64,000 nt of DNA from JAWVFM01 sp963823245 (GCA_963823245.1 CAWGKQ010000004.1:186001-250000), one strand, 5' to 3'; counted from the stretch's first letter, positions 42,640 to 51,759 are shown. The notes: a model not told the origin generated them from the letters alone. Translations and numbers: made by a program.

Positions 42640-44538
42640 TTAGGCCCTCGCAGCGATGTAGTCGGCGACTCGCTCAGTCGCGGTACGAAGCCTGCGGAAG
42701 TACGCCGCGCGAGACAGCGAGAGCTCCTCGGCAGCGAGCTCATGGCTCGGGGCCGGGTCGAGGTAGCCGCGAACGAGCACCGCCCGAAGCTGGCGCTCTC
42801 CCTCCGCGCGGCCGAACGCGTTCTCGGCCGCGTCCTCGAGCAACGCCCGCACCGACCCCGCCCTCTCCTCGAGCCCCTCGCCGCTTGCCAGTGGGTTGGA
42901 CGCGAGCTCATGCGGGAGGTCGAGCTTGCGGAGGGCGTCTCGGACCGCCTCCCCCGTCGGCTCGGCGCCACCGGCAGCCTCCGGCGGCTCGAGGCCGAGC
43001 TCGCGGTAGATCAGGTCGCGCTGGGCGGCGAGCAGGCCGCCGTGTCCGTAGTCGACGAGATAGCACCGATGCTCGAGCCCGCCGCTCACGAAGTCGAGCT
43101 GGGCGATGTGCTCGCCCGCGAGCGCGGTGACGAAATCGATCGCCCCCGGCATCTTCGGATCGATCGGCACATACGCGTAGCGGGGGTTGTGGCGGGCCGA
43201 TCGCAGGATGCCGGCCATGCCGAGCATCCCCATGATCCCCGACTCCGGGTCGCGGGTGAAGTCGATGGCCTCGCGCCACATGAGCGACTCGGCCTCGATG
43301 CCGCGCTCGCGAGCATGGGCGAGGCGCGGGCCGAGCACGGGGTCCTTTGAGGCGAACTCCGGCGCGCCCCGCGGCGTGAGCGTGATCGTGTAGCCGCGGA
43401 GGTTGTCCTCGGAGTCGCGGACGACGGCGACGTGCTGCGGGGCCTCGGCGAGGAAGCGGCTCGTCCCCTCGAGCAATGCCTCTCGGCGGGTGCCGCGCAG
43501 CATTTCCTCGATCACCGCCGCGTCGCCGGGGCGGGCGCCCTCGAGGTGGTAGACCGCGCTGCCGCCCCACGAGAACCCGGACCTCACGACGGGGTCCTCG
43601 ACCAGGTGGGAGAGGTCGATCGACAGCATCAGCCGCCCGGTTTCCACCGCGCGCTCGTACAGGTGCTCGGCAATGCGCCGGCGCAGGTCACGCTCGAGAT
43701 CCGGGTTGCGACGGCGAAGCACGGCGTGAAGCGTCCGAGCCACGAGGTCGTGGTAGGCGATGCCCTCGCCCAGCGGCTCGGTGGTGTTCCGCGCGGCGAG
43801 CCATTCGAACTCCGCGTGCGGGTCGCAGCCCGGAACCGCGTCGCGCAGCAGCTCGGGCGTCGTCACGCGCGCGATCGCCGCCGCCCCGATGGTGGGCAGG
43901 TGCGGACCCGCGACGTCATCGTCGGTGAGCCTCCGCACGAGCTCCTCGATCAGCTCGGGGCGTCCGAGGTCGCGGCTCGGGCTCCAGTCGGCGCCGGCGC
44001 GTGCGGACGTGGCCGCCAGGCTCAGCGCCAGCGGCGAGCCCTTCGCCCACTGGACCACCAGGCGCGCCTGCTCCTCAGACATTCCGCGCGCGCGGAGCAG
44101 CTCGAGCCCGTCGGGTTCGGGAAGGGCCGCGAGCTCGAGGTCCGCGCACACGGCCTCCCAGCCGCCGCGAAACCAAGCTTCGTCCGGACGGGCCCGCCCG
44201 GCGAGGATCACGCGCGCCGAGTCCGGGAACGAGGGAAGGATGGCCCGCCGTATGTAGCCGGCGAGCGAGGCGATGCGCTCGAAGGAGTCGAAGATGACAA
44301 GGGGCCGCCTCTCGGCGGCGACGTCGGCGAGACTCGCGGAGAGCGCGTCCGGGGCGGGGGGCACGTCCCGGCCCTCGACCCAGTGGACCGTGTACCCGCG
44401 GTCCTCCGCGCGGCGCGCCGCCTCGCGGAGCATCGCGCTCTTCCCGATGCCCCCCGGCCCGTGGACGAGAAGGACGCTCAGTCCGGACTCGGGGTCGAGC
44501 AGCCGTTCGCAGGCGGCGAGCTCGTAGGCGCGGCCCAC
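42640..44538 (-). CDS. STAND-type ATPase with GNAT-like region and C-terminal HTH
   Basis: At least 632 residues. The N-terminal P-loop ATPase reads GRAYELAACERLLDPESGLS, VLLVHGPGGIGKSAMLREAA (Walker A) and PLVIFDSFERIASLAGYI (Walker B), like MalT/LuxR STAND regulators. A helical middle contains GKGSPLALS-type sensor (WAKGSPLALSLAATSA). Residues about 370-530 (FLAEAPQHVAVVRDSEDNLR, GYTITLTPRGAPEFASKDPV, YAYVPIDPKMPGAIDFVTAL) resemble an acetyltransferase-like fold. The end, SHELAAEELSLSRAAYFRRL, is a helix-turn-helix. GTG at 44538 is the first start codon in frame; the real one may lie upstream within the VOC gene. The ligand and targets are unknown. Confidence 0.7.
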   Translation of the reverse strand: MGRAYELAACERLLDPESGLSVLLVHGPGGIGKSAMLREAARRAEDRGYTVHWVEGRDVPPAPDALSASLADVAAERRPLVIFDSFERIASLAGYIRRAILPSFPDSARVILAGRARPDEAWFRGGWEAVCADLELAALPEPDGLELLRARGMSEEQARLVVQWAKGSPLALSLAATSARAGADWSPSRDLGRPELIEELVRRLTDDDVAGPHLPTIGAAAIARVTTPELLRDAVPGCDPHAEFEWLAARNTTEPLGEGIAYHDLVARTLHAVLRRRNPDLERDLRRRIAEHLYERAVETGRLMLSIDLSHLVEDPVVRSGFSWGGSAVYHLEGARPGDAAVIEEMLRGTRREALLEGTSRFLAEAPQHVAVVRDSEDNLRGYTITLTPRGAPEFASKDPVLGPRLAHARERGIEAESLMWREAIDFTRDPESGIMGMLGMAGILRSARHNPRYAYVPIDPKMPGAIDFVTALAGEHIAQLDFVSGGLEHRCYLVDYGHGGLLAAQRDLIYRELGLEPPEAAGGAEPTGEAVRDALRKLDLPHELASNPLASGEGLEERAGSVRALLEDAAENAFGRAEGERQLRAVLVRGYLDPAPSHELAAEELSLSRAAYFRRLRTATERVADYIAARA

Positions 44539-44605
44539 GAACCGGTCGGCATCGCGCTCCGCGAGCCGAGCCCCAAGCGTCCCCTGCGGGCGTGCGTTCC
44601 TGCCG

Positions 44606-45442
44606 TCAGCGCCCGACGATCTCCACCTCGATCTCGCTCGGGTCGCGCCCCACGATCGAACCGACGCCGGCGGCCTCGACGCCGAGCCGCGTTCCGGCCT
44701 CCTCGACGGCGTGGCTCGAGGTCACGACCTGAAAGCGCTCGAGGCCAATCGCACCCTGCGGCGGCGGCGGCGCGCCAGGGCCGTTCCATGTGTTGAGCCC
44801 AACGTGGTGGTGGTACCCGCCTGCGGATATGAAGAGCGCGCCCGGGTAGGTGCGGACGGTGACGTCGAACCCGACGCCGTCGCACCAGAAGCGCTCCGAT
44901 TCCGGGATGTCGGCGACGTTCAGGTGCACGTGGCCGATCCTCGTTCCGGCGTCGACCCGATCGGCTCCTTCGTCCGGAAGCTCCGACATCACGCCGTCGA
45001 GGTCGAGCGGCAACGTGGCCATGCGGATCGTCTCGCCGTCGCGCGGCCATTCCTCCCGCGGACGGTCCCGGTAGATCTCGATGCCGATGCCGTCCGGATC
45101 GTCGAGGTAGAGCGCCTCGCTCACCAGGTGGTCCGAGGCGCCGGTCAGCCGCCATCCGGCATCGACCAGGCGCCGCAGCGATCGGGCGAGCTGGGGGCGC
45201 GAGGGCACGAGGATCGCGAAATGGAAGAGCCCGGTGGTCCGCGCCGGCCGTGGCGGCGCCTCGGGCTCGCCCCGCAGGACGACCAGGGGCTCGCCGCCTG
45301 CGCCCAGCATCACCTCGGCGTCGAGCTCGCGACCTGTCACCTCGAACCCGATCGCACGCTCGTAGAAGGCGACCGAGCGGTCGAGGTCGCGAACGATGAG
45401 CTCCACCGCCCCGATGCGGGTCTCGTCGGGCAGCGACGGCAT
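44606..45442 (-). CDS. VOC-superfamily dioxygenase-like protein (two domains)
   Basis: An extradiol-dioxygenase/glyoxalase-fold protein with two VOC modules, 278 residues. Module one: VELIVRDLDRSVAFYERAIG and TTGLFHFAILVPSRPQLARS. Module two carries the metal site: GTRIGHVHLNVADIPESERF (His) and ISAGGYHHHVGLNTWNGPGA (His), and the Glu in GIEIYRDRPREEW or near the C-terminus (EIEVEIVGR). This pattern fits CatE-like catechol-2,3-dioxygenases of Bacillus. ATG at 45442 is 1 nt after the acyl-CoA dehydrogenase stop, so the two are probably co-transcribed. Confidence 0.88.
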   Translation of the reverse strand: MPSLPDETRIGAVELIVRDLDRSVAFYERAIGFEVTGRELDAEVMLGAGGEPLVVLRGEPEAPPRPARTTGLFHFAILVPSRPQLARSLRRLVDAGWRLTGASDHLVSEALYLDDPDGIGIEIYRDRPREEWPRDGETIRMATLPLDLDGVMSELPDEGADRVDAGTRIGHVHLNVADIPESERFWCDGVGFDVTVRTYPGALFISAGGYHHHVGLNTWNGPGAPPPPQGAIGLERFQVVTSSHAVEEAGTRLGVEAAGVGSIVGRDPSEIEVEIVGR

Positions 45443-45443
45443 G

Positions 45444-47201
45444 TCAGTCCTGGAACAGCGCGTACCCGTACTCGCCGCGCTTGTAGGCGAGCTTCGCAAT
45501 CGCTCGCATCCGCTCGTCGTCGTTGGCCTCTACCTGGCGGAAGCGGGCGCCGACGCGGTGCGCGGCGCGCGTGCAGAAGGTGTCGGCGATGAAGCGCTCC
45601 TGCCCCGAGGGCTCGACACCTTGGTCGTCGAAGATCGAGCTGACCCGCGAGATCACCGCGATCTGGGCGTAGATGTCGGCCAGGGAGTCGGCGATCCGCT
45701 TCTGGTGCAGCTGCTGGGCCAGGATGCCCTTGCGGTGCTCGCGCAACAGCGCCTCGGAGATCGAGGCCAGCTCCTTCACTTGGTCGGCGACCGCGTCGGC
45801 GTGGCCGGACAGCTCGTCGTGCGCCATAGCGATCCGGTCGGGCCGCACACGGCGCTTGACGCGCCCGCCGACGTAGTCGGCGAGGACACCGATCGTGCCG
45901 ATCGGGTCGGTGAGCTCGAGCTCACCGAGGCCGGAGAGCCGATCGCCCACGGGCTTCAGCCCGGTCAGCGCGATGAAGGCCCGAAGGACGTCGTTGGCGC
46001 CCTCGAAGATCGGGAAGATCCGGATGTCGCGCACGACCTTCTCGTATGGCTGGTCGCGCATGTAGCCGGCGCCTCCCGCGAGCTGCATCGCGCGGTTGGC
46101 CGCGTACCAGAGGAACTCGGTGCCCGACACCTTGCACATCGCCGACTCGAGCGAGTAGTCCTCGACGCCAGAGTCGACGAGGCCGCAGGTCAGGTAGGCC
46201 ATCGACTCGAGCCCGAAGAGATACGAGACCATCCAGCCGATCTTCTCCTCGACGAGCTCGAAGTCCGCGAGCGGCCGGCCGAACTGGCGACGCTCCTTGA
46301 CGTGGTCGATCGCGAGGTCGAGGAGCTTCTTCGCGCCCCCCACCGAGCCGGTGCCGAGGCCGATGCGGCCGTTGTTCAGCACCTCCATGGCGATGTGGAA
46401 CCCTTCGCCCGGCTCCCCGATCACGTTCTCCGGCGGGATCCGAACGTCGTTGAAGTACAGGCGGCGCAGGTCGTTCGCGCGCAGGCCCATCGTGTCGAAG
46501 CGCTCGCCGACCTCGAAGCCATTCATCCCCTTCTCGAGGATCAGCGCGATGTGCCGGTCCTTCCCGTCGACCTCGCACCGCGCGAAGGTCGTGAACACCG
46601 AGCCCTTCGAGCCGTTGCCGATGTAGCGCTTCTCGCCGTTCAGCACCCACGAGCCATCCGGCTGCTGGACCGCACGCGATTCGATGTTGTAGGCGTCCGA
46701 GCCGGCGTTCGGCTCGGTCAGGGCATAGCCGGCGAGCTTCCGGCCTGAAGCCAGATCGGGCAGAAAGCGCTCCTTCTGCTCGTCGTTGCCGAACATGACG
46801 ATCGCCTTGAAGCCGATCGACTGGTGGACGCCGAGGATGATCGAGAGCGTCGTGTCGATCTGGGCGAAGGTCTCGAAGACCCGGGCGTAGCCGGTCTGCG
46901 AGAGGCCCTGCCCCCCGTACTCCTCGGGGACGTAGAGGCCGCAGAGGCCGGCCTCACCGAGCTGGCGGATCACGTTGTCGCCGATCCAGCGCTCCTCCTC
47001 GATCTTGCGGTGGTCGAGGCCGCCGGCGATGTCGTGCGCTGCCTTGATGAGGCGGCGGATGCGGTCCTGCTCGTCGGCCTTCGGCTGCGGCCACGGGAAG
47101 ACCATCTCGTCGGGGATGTCGCCGAGGAGGAGCGACTTGGCGAAGGACGAGGCATCCTCGGCCCTGCCCGCCTCGGGCTTCTCCGCTGTGACCGCCTCCA
47201 T
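45444..47201 (-). CDS. Acyl-CoA dehydrogenase, long form
   Basis: A flavoprotein of 585 residues introducing the alpha-beta double bond in acyl-CoAs. The catalytic domain shows LYVPEEYGGQGLSQTGYARV, GYALTEPNAGSDAYNIES (FAD/substrate loop), VLNGEKRYIGNGSKGSVFTT, HVKERRQFGRPLADFELVEE and the catalytic Glu in IFPIFEGANDVLRAFIAL. The extra 150 residues at the C-terminus match the very-long-chain/ACAD9-like architecture. ATG at 47201 is 9 nt after TAGGCT, which overlaps the methyltransferase stop codon, so it may be leaderless. The frame is unbroken. Confidence 0.95.
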   Translation of the reverse strand: MEAVTAEKPEAGRAEDASSFAKSLLLGDIPDEMVFPWPQPKADEQDRIRRLIKAAHDIAGGLDHRKIEEERWIGDNVIRQLGEAGLCGLYVPEEYGGQGLSQTGYARVFETFAQIDTTLSIILGVHQSIGFKAIVMFGNDEQKERFLPDLASGRKLAGYALTEPNAGSDAYNIESRAVQQPDGSWVLNGEKRYIGNGSKGSVFTTFARCEVDGKDRHIALILEKGMNGFEVGERFDTMGLRANDLRRLYFNDVRIPPENVIGEPGEGFHIAMEVLNNGRIGLGTGSVGGAKKLLDLAIDHVKERRQFGRPLADFELVEEKIGWMVSYLFGLESMAYLTCGLVDSGVEDYSLESAMCKVSGTEFLWYAANRAMQLAGGAGYMRDQPYEKVVRDIRIFPIFEGANDVLRAFIALTGLKPVGDRLSGLGELELTDPIGTIGVLADYVGGRVKRRVRPDRIAMAHDELSGHADAVADQVKELASISEALLREHRKGILAQQLHQKRIADSLADIYAQIAVISRVSSIFDDQGVEPSGQERFIADTFCTRAAHRVGARFRQVEANDDERMRAIAKLAYKRGEYGYALFQD

Positions 47202-47210
47202 CCGGCCGCG

Positions 47211-47216
47211 AGCCTA
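47211..47216 (-). promoter_or_regulatory. -10 box overlapping a stop codon
   Basis: TAGGCT on the minus strand, nine nt before the ATG at 47201. Its first three bases are the TAG stop of the methyltransferase gene. Confidence 0.45.
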
Positions 47217-48001
47217 TCGCTGGGCCGGTGGGAGGTCGCCGGTGACGATCGCGATCGGGAACTCGAACCGGACGTCTCCGCCGTGGCGGCGCTCGCCGAC
47301 CCCGAGGGAGTGACCCTCGTCGATCGCCCGGTCGTAGTGGGCGCGGACCGCGTCGTCGTCGGGCGCGGACGATCGGGCGAGGAGGTCATGAAGCTCCACC
47401 GGCAGCGTGTACGAGCCGAACGGGGAAGCCTCGAGGCCCGCCCCGCGCATGAGGTCGAGCAACTCGTCGAGCGGCATCGCGCGCGCGTGCGAGGGATCGC
47501 GCGCCCGCTCGACCTCGTTGAACCGGTCCGCGGCGTCCTCATCATCGCCGACGACGATGTCCGCCACCACCACGCGGCCGCCAGGGCCGCAGACCCGCGC
47601 CATCTCCTGAACAACGGGGGCCGGATCGGCCATGTGATGGAGGGCATAGCGGCAAACGACGCGCGAGAACGAGCCGTCGTCGTAGGGCAGGGCGCTCACG
47701 TCGCCGACGTCGAAGCTGGCGTTCGCGAGACCGGCGGAGGCGCAGCGCTCGCGGGCCAGCTCGATCATCCGGGGGGTCAGGTCGATGCCCGCGACGCGAC
47801 TGGAGAGGGGTGCGAAGGCGGCTGCGACGATGCCCGGCCCGCAGGCGACGTCGAGAACGGAATCGCCGGGCTCGGGGTCCGCGGCGTCGAGGAGCATTCG
47901 CATCGCCGCCTCGTCGCTCATGGCAGGAGCCGAAGAGAAGCCCGCGGCCTGGCTCGTGAACTGCTCGATGGTGGTCGCGCGGTGGTCCGTCCCGTGACCA
48001 T
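47214..48001 (-). CDS. Class I SAM-dependent methyltransferase
   Basis: A UbiE/Methyltransf_11-type enzyme. SAM motif I is DSVLDVACGPGIVAAAFAP, motif II VAGIDLTPRMIELARERC, then FDVGDVSALPYDDGSFSRVV and CRYALHHMADPAPVVQEMAR. The clean frame begins with ATG 47921, but the preceding TTIEQFTSQAAGFSSAPA belongs to the family's N-terminus, and ATG at 48001 (MVTGRTTA) joins it after a one- or two-base correction near 47975. I give the longer form. Substrate unknown. The tail (GDVRFEFPIAIVTGDLP) is usual for this group. Confidence 0.82.
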
Positions 48002-48031
48002 AGCCGCCCCAACCGCAACAATCTCCCCGCC

Positions 48032-49255
48032 GTGGAGTGGTGGGACGAAGACGAGCGCCGCACCGACCGGATAGCCGCCCGCCGAAGGGCCCAGCGCCAG
48101 GCCGTGTACCGCCGGCGCCGGCTCGCGGCCGTCTCGCTGTTCGTCATCGTCCTCGTCGGGTTCGTCCTGATCGTCGCGGGCGACATCGGCGGTGGCGGCA
48201 AGTTCGCGGGACTTCCTTCGGCTCCGTCGGAGGCCAAGCCCACGCACTTCACCGTCGAGGCGAGCGGCGGCATCCTCATCCACTCTCCGCTGTGGGCGCG
48301 CGCCCAGGAGCTCGCCGGCGGCACCGGTTATGACTTCGCCCCGCTCTTCGCCGAGCTCAAGCCGTACCTCCAGAAGGCCGACCTGGCGCTCTGCCATCTG
48401 GAGACCCCGATGACCTCGGCGCCGCCCACGAGCTACCCGATCTTCAACACCCCGCCCGAGCTCGCGACGGGCGTGAAGCAGAGCGGCTTCGACGCCTGCT
48501 CGATCGCGGGCAACCACTGGGTCGATCAGGGCCAGGAGGGGATCGACCAGTCGGTCAAGACGCTCGACAAGGCCGGCGTGATCCACGACGGGGCCAACCC
48601 GTCGGCGGCGTACCAGCGAAAGCCGGTGATCATCGACGTCAAGGGCGTGAAGGTGGGATTCCTCGCCTTCACGACCGACACGAACGGCATCCCGCTGCCT
48701 CATCCGTGGTCGCTGAACATGGCGAAGCTGCCGCTGATCAAGGACCTGGTCAAGCGAGACCTCAAGGCCGGCGCCGACGCGGTGGTCATCAACCTCCACT
48801 TCGCGAGCGAGATCCTGCCCCAGTACCAGACGGAGCTGACGCCGGCGGAGAAGAAGCTGGGCGAGCAGGTGGCGGCGATACCGGGCGTGGCAGCCGTCGT
48901 CGGCCAGGGGCCGCACGACATCCAGAAGATCCTTTGGTCCGGAGGCGTCCCGATCGTCTATTCCGACGGCAACCTGGTCTCGAACCAGAGCCCGGCGGCG
49001 GGCCTTCCCGCCAACACCCAGGACGGGATGCTCGTGTTCATCGACTTCACCTCTCGCGACGGGAAGGTGATGGCCAAGAAGGTGAGCTACGTGCCGACCT
49101 GGGTCAACATCCCGGACTACACCGTCCTCCCGGTCGGCACCGCCCTGAAGAAGGGGCAGGCGGATGCCACGCAGCTGCGCGAGTCGTATGACCGGACGGT
49201 GGCGCTGGCGGGGCGGGGCCCGAACGTGCAGCCGATACCGAAGCGCCTGCCGTGA
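48032..49255 (+). CDS. CapA-like metallophosphatase-fold protein
   Basis: A 407-residue protein with one N-terminal span (LAAVSLFVIVLVGFVLIVAG) and an external PGA_cap/CapA domain. The usual metallophosphatase blocks are present but altered: VEASGGILIHSPLWARAQEL where GD is expected, LALCHLETPMTSAPPTSYPI (H in place of N), ACSIAGNHWVDQGQEGIDQS, ADAVVINLHFASEI, and VVGQGPHDIQKILWSGGVPI. Such proteins act in capsule or poly-gamma-glutamate assembly or as cell-wall phosphodiesterases. GTG at 48032 is chosen by position. No capB/C genes are nearby. Confidence 0.8.
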   Translation: MEWWDEDERRTDRIAARRRAQRQAVYRRRRLAAVSLFVIVLVGFVLIVAGDIGGGGKFAGLPSAPSEAKPTHFTVEASGGILIHSPLWARAQELAGGTGYDFAPLFAELKPYLQKADLALCHLETPMTSAPPTSYPIFNTPPELATGVKQSGFDACSIAGNHWVDQGQEGIDQSVKTLDKAGVIHDGANPSAAYQRKPVIIDVKGVKVGFLAFTTDTNGIPLPHPWSLNMAKLPLIKDLVKRDLKAGADAVVINLHFASEILPQYQTELTPAEKKLGEQVAAIPGVAAVVGQGPHDIQKILWSGGVPIVYSDGNLVSNQSPAAGLPANTQDGMLVFIDFTSRDGKVMAKKVSYVPTWVNIPDYTVLPVGTALKKGQADATQLRESYDRTVALAGRGPNVQPIPKRLP

Positions 49256-49347
49256 ACGGGTAGGGGCTTTAGGGAGGGGGGTGTCCCAGGCTCCTCGTAG
49301 GCCTCCGAGCGCCCTTGCGCGCCATTTGTGCGCCCCTCCGTACCCCC

Positions 49348-49382
49348 GGCGAGTTGTAATCGGATAGCGACTACAAGTCGCC
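49348..49382. terminator. Hairpin between converging genes
   Basis: GGCGAGTTGTA (49348-49358) pairs with TACAAGTCGCC (49372-49382), one mismatch, 13-nt loop. It is about 95 nt after the CapA-like gene and 130 nt from the end of the oxidase gene. The rest of the gap (49256-49514) shows no gene. Confidence 0.55.
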
Positions 49383-49514
49383 CCGGGCCGAGAGATTCCG
49401 CACCTGGTTCCCTCGTGCCGTCAGGCATCGGGGAAGGAAGCGCTGGTGGGACGGTCCCCGACGCGCGCTGGATGAGCCGTTCCTCTACCAGCGCCGCGAC
49501 GACTCCGGGCAGGG

Positions 49515-50741
49515 CTAGCCGATCTCGAGCTCCGACTCCGCCCGATCGACGATCAGGCGGGCGAGGGCGAGTGACGACGTCGCCGCCGGCGACGGGGCGT
49601 TCCGCACGTGGAGAGCGCGCTCGGTCCGCGACACCGCGAAGTCGTCGACCAGCCGCCCGTCGCGTGCCAGCGCCTGGGCCCGGATGCCGGCCGGTCCCGG
49701 AACGACGTCGGCGGCCTCGAGCTCGGGGACGAAGCGCTGGAGCTCGCGGACGAACGCGCGGCGGCTGGCGGCCGCCCGAAGCTCTGTCAGCCCGTAGCGC
49801 CACTGCTCGGCTATCAGGCGCCACGTGCCGGGCCAGCCGAGGGTCTCGCGTAGGTCGCGGCCGCGCAGCCGGCGCAGCTCGTAGGCGTCGCGAGCACCGA
49901 CCATGAGGGCCGACGGACCGAGCAGGACCTCGCCGTCGATCGTACGGGTCAGGTGCATGCCGAGGAACGGAAGGTCGGGATCGGGGACCGGGTAGATGTT
50001 CGAGCGCACCAGCTCGCGCCGCTCGGGGCGGAGCTTCATGTAGGCGCCGCGGAAGGGAACGATCCGGGGCTCGGGATCCGCTCCGGCCGCGACGGCGAGC
50101 CGGTCCGACCAGGCCCCCGCGCAGGCGATCACGGCGCGGGCGCTCGTCGTCCCGCGGCCATGCTGCACGTCGATGCGGCTCTCGTTGCTTCTAAGCGTCG
50201 AGACCCCGCAGCCGAGCACGACCGTGCCGCCCGCCTTCGCCACCTCATCGGCGTAGGCGCCGGCGACCCGACCGAAGTCCACCGCTCCGGTCGCGGGCGA
50301 GTGAAGCGCGGCGATCCCCGCGGCGTGCGGCTCGATCTCGCGCAGCCCCTGCCGGCCGATCCGGCTGAGCCCGGGGACCTCGTTGGCCCGGCCCCGCCGC
50401 TCCAGCTCGTCGAGGCGGGGCAGCTCCTCCTCGGCGGTCGCGACGATGACCTTGCCGATTCGCTCGGCCGGGATCCCCCGCTCCTCGCAGTAGGCGTAGA
50501 GATCGCGCGCGCCCTCGACGCAGAGCCGCGCCTTCAGCGAGCCCGGCTGGTAGTAGATGCCGGCGTGGATCACGCCCGACGAGCGGGTCGTCTGGTGGGC
50601 GCCGATCCGGGGCTCGCGCTCGAGCACGGTCACGGCCATCCCATCGTGGCGCTGCCCAAGCTCCCGGGCCACCGCGAGCCCGACGATCCCGGCGCCGACG
50701 ACGACGACGACGCATTCGCGCGGAGGGGAGTCGGCGGCCAT
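49515..50741 (-). CDS. lhgO: L-2-hydroxyglutarate oxidase
   Basis: An FAD-dependent oxidase of 408 residues, converting L-2-hydroxyglutarate to 2-oxoglutarate. The FAD motif is CVVVVVGAGIVGLAVARELG, the diagnostic loop is GAHQTTRSSGVIHAGIYYQP, followed by GSLKARLCVEGARDLYAYCE. PRIVPFRGAYMKLRPERREL, NIYPVPDPDLPFLGMHLTRT and GPAGIRAQALARDGRLVDDF are also typical of the family. ATG at 50741 is preferred because TACGAT lies 6 nt upstream. The gene diverges from the ATP ligase; their two -10 boxes share a 36-bp gap. Confidence 0.92.
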   Translation of the reverse strand: MAADSPPRECVVVVVGAGIVGLAVARELGQRHDGMAVTVLEREPRIGAHQTTRSSGVIHAGIYYQPGSLKARLCVEGARDLYAYCEERGIPAERIGKVIVATAEEELPRLDELERRGRANEVPGLSRIGRQGLREIEPHAAGIAALHSPATGAVDFGRVAGAYADEVAKAGGTVVLGCGVSTLRSNESRIDVQHGRGTTSARAVIACAGAWSDRLAVAAGADPEPRIVPFRGAYMKLRPERRELVRSNIYPVPDPDLPFLGMHLTRTIDGEVLLGPSALMVGARDAYELRRLRGRDLRETLGWPGTWRLIAEQWRYGLTELRAAASRRAFVRELQRFVPELEAADVVPGPAGIRAQALARDGRLVDDFAVSRTERALHVRNAPSPAATSSLALARLIVDRAESELEIG

Positions 50742-50747
50742 CACGCG

Positions 50748-50753
50748 ATCGTA
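50748..50753 (-). promoter_or_regulatory. -10 box of the hydroxyglutarate oxidase gene
   Basis: TACGAT, minus strand, 6 nt before ATG 50741. Leaderless layout. Confidence 0.5.
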
Positions 50754-50765
50754 GGCGGGCGCTCG

Positions 50766-50771
50766 TAGGAT
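50766..50771 (+). promoter_or_regulatory. -10 box of the ATP ligase gene
   Basis: TAGGAT ends 6 nt before GTG 50778. It lies 12 bp from the opposing oxidase -10 box. Confidence 0.5.
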
Positions 50772-50777
50772 CGTGGG

Positions 50778-51734
50778 GTGGCCCTACCGCTGAAGCCTCC
50801 GGTCAAGCCGCAGCTCGCGCTGTCGCGCAAGGAGCTTCCGACGGGCGAGGGCTGGGCGTATGAGCCCAAGTACGACGGCTTTCGCGCCATCGCGTTCGTC
50901 GACGGCGACGAGCTCTTCGTGCAATCGCGCAACGGAAAGCCGCTCGCCCGCTACTTCCCGGAGCTTCGCTTCCCCGAGGGCTCGTACGTGATCGACGGGG
51001 AGCTCGTCATCCTCGGCGAGGACGGCCTCGAGGAGTTCGACGCGCTCCAGAACCGCATCCATCCCGCCGAGTCGCGGATCAACCGGCTCGCGGAGGAGAC
51101 GCCGGTGATCTTCCGCGCCTTCGACCTCCTCGCCGTCGGCAAGCGCAAGGCGCTCAAGGACCCGTTCGAGGGCAGGCGCGAGGCGCTCGAGCGGCTTGTG
51201 GCGGAAGCCGCCGATCCCGGCTCGGTTGAGGTCACCCCGCTGGTGAACGACGTCGCCGATGCCGAGCCTTGGCTTCAGTCCGGCGAGGGCGTGATCGCGA
51301 AGGAGTGCGTGGCCCCATACCGGCCCGGCGAGCGCAAGGGCATGGTGAAGGTCAAGCGCCTGCGCACGGCCGATTGCGTCGTCGTGGGGTGGCGGCCCGG
51401 CAAGGAGGAGGGCACCGTCGGCTCCCTGATCCTCGGCCTCTACAACGGGAAGGACCTGCGCGTGGTCGGCCACACGTCGGGCCTGTCGGCCAAGCGCAAG
51501 CGAGAGCTCGTCGCGGAGCTCGAGCCGTACGCCAGCGGGGAGCGTGGCTCGGCGGACCCCAGCCGGTGGGCGGCCGACCGCGACCTCGAGTGGGTGGCGC
51601 TTCGCCCCGAGCTGGTGGTCGAGGTGAGCTTCGACCACGTGAGCGCCGGCCGCATCCGCCATGGTGCGAAGATCATTCGCTGGCGCGACGACAAGGATCC
51701 CGCCGACTGCAAGTTCGATCAGCTGGACAGCTGA
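50778..51734 (+). CDS. ATP-dependent DNA ligase (LigC / LigD-ligase type)
   Basis: A minimal ATP-dependent ligase of 318 residues. Motif I is AYEPKYDGFRAIAFVDGDEL, with the adenylated Lys31. Motif III is PVIFRAFDLLAV, motif IV is GEGVIAKECVAPYRPGERKG, and motif V is MVKVKRLRTADCVVVGWRPG. The C-terminal OB-fold is seen in GSLILGLYNGKDLRVVGHTS and RPELVVEVSFDHVSAGRIRH. Such ligases act in non-homologous end joining or base-excision repair. The matching polymerase domain is encoded as a separate gene at 52383-53447. No Ku gene is in the window. Confidence 0.93.
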   Translation: MALPLKPPVKPQLALSRKELPTGEGWAYEPKYDGFRAIAFVDGDELFVQSRNGKPLARYFPELRFPEGSYVIDGELVILGEDGLEEFDALQNRIHPAESRINRLAEETPVIFRAFDLLAVGKRKALKDPFEGRREALERLVAEAADPGSVEVTPLVNDVADAEPWLQSGEGVIAKECVAPYRPGERKGMVKVKRLRTADCVVVGWRPGKEEGTVGSLILGLYNGKDLRVVGHTSGLSAKRKRELVAELEPYASGERGSADPSRWAADRDLEWVALRPELVVEVSFDHVSAGRIRHGAKIIRWRDDKDPADCKFDQLDS

Positions 51735-51759
51735 GCAAACCGACAAGGGAGATGCAGAA

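Noticed and set aside
45396..46748. Long plus-strand open frame antisense to the acyl-CoA dehydrogenase
   Set aside because: No recognisable protein features; shadow of the real gene.
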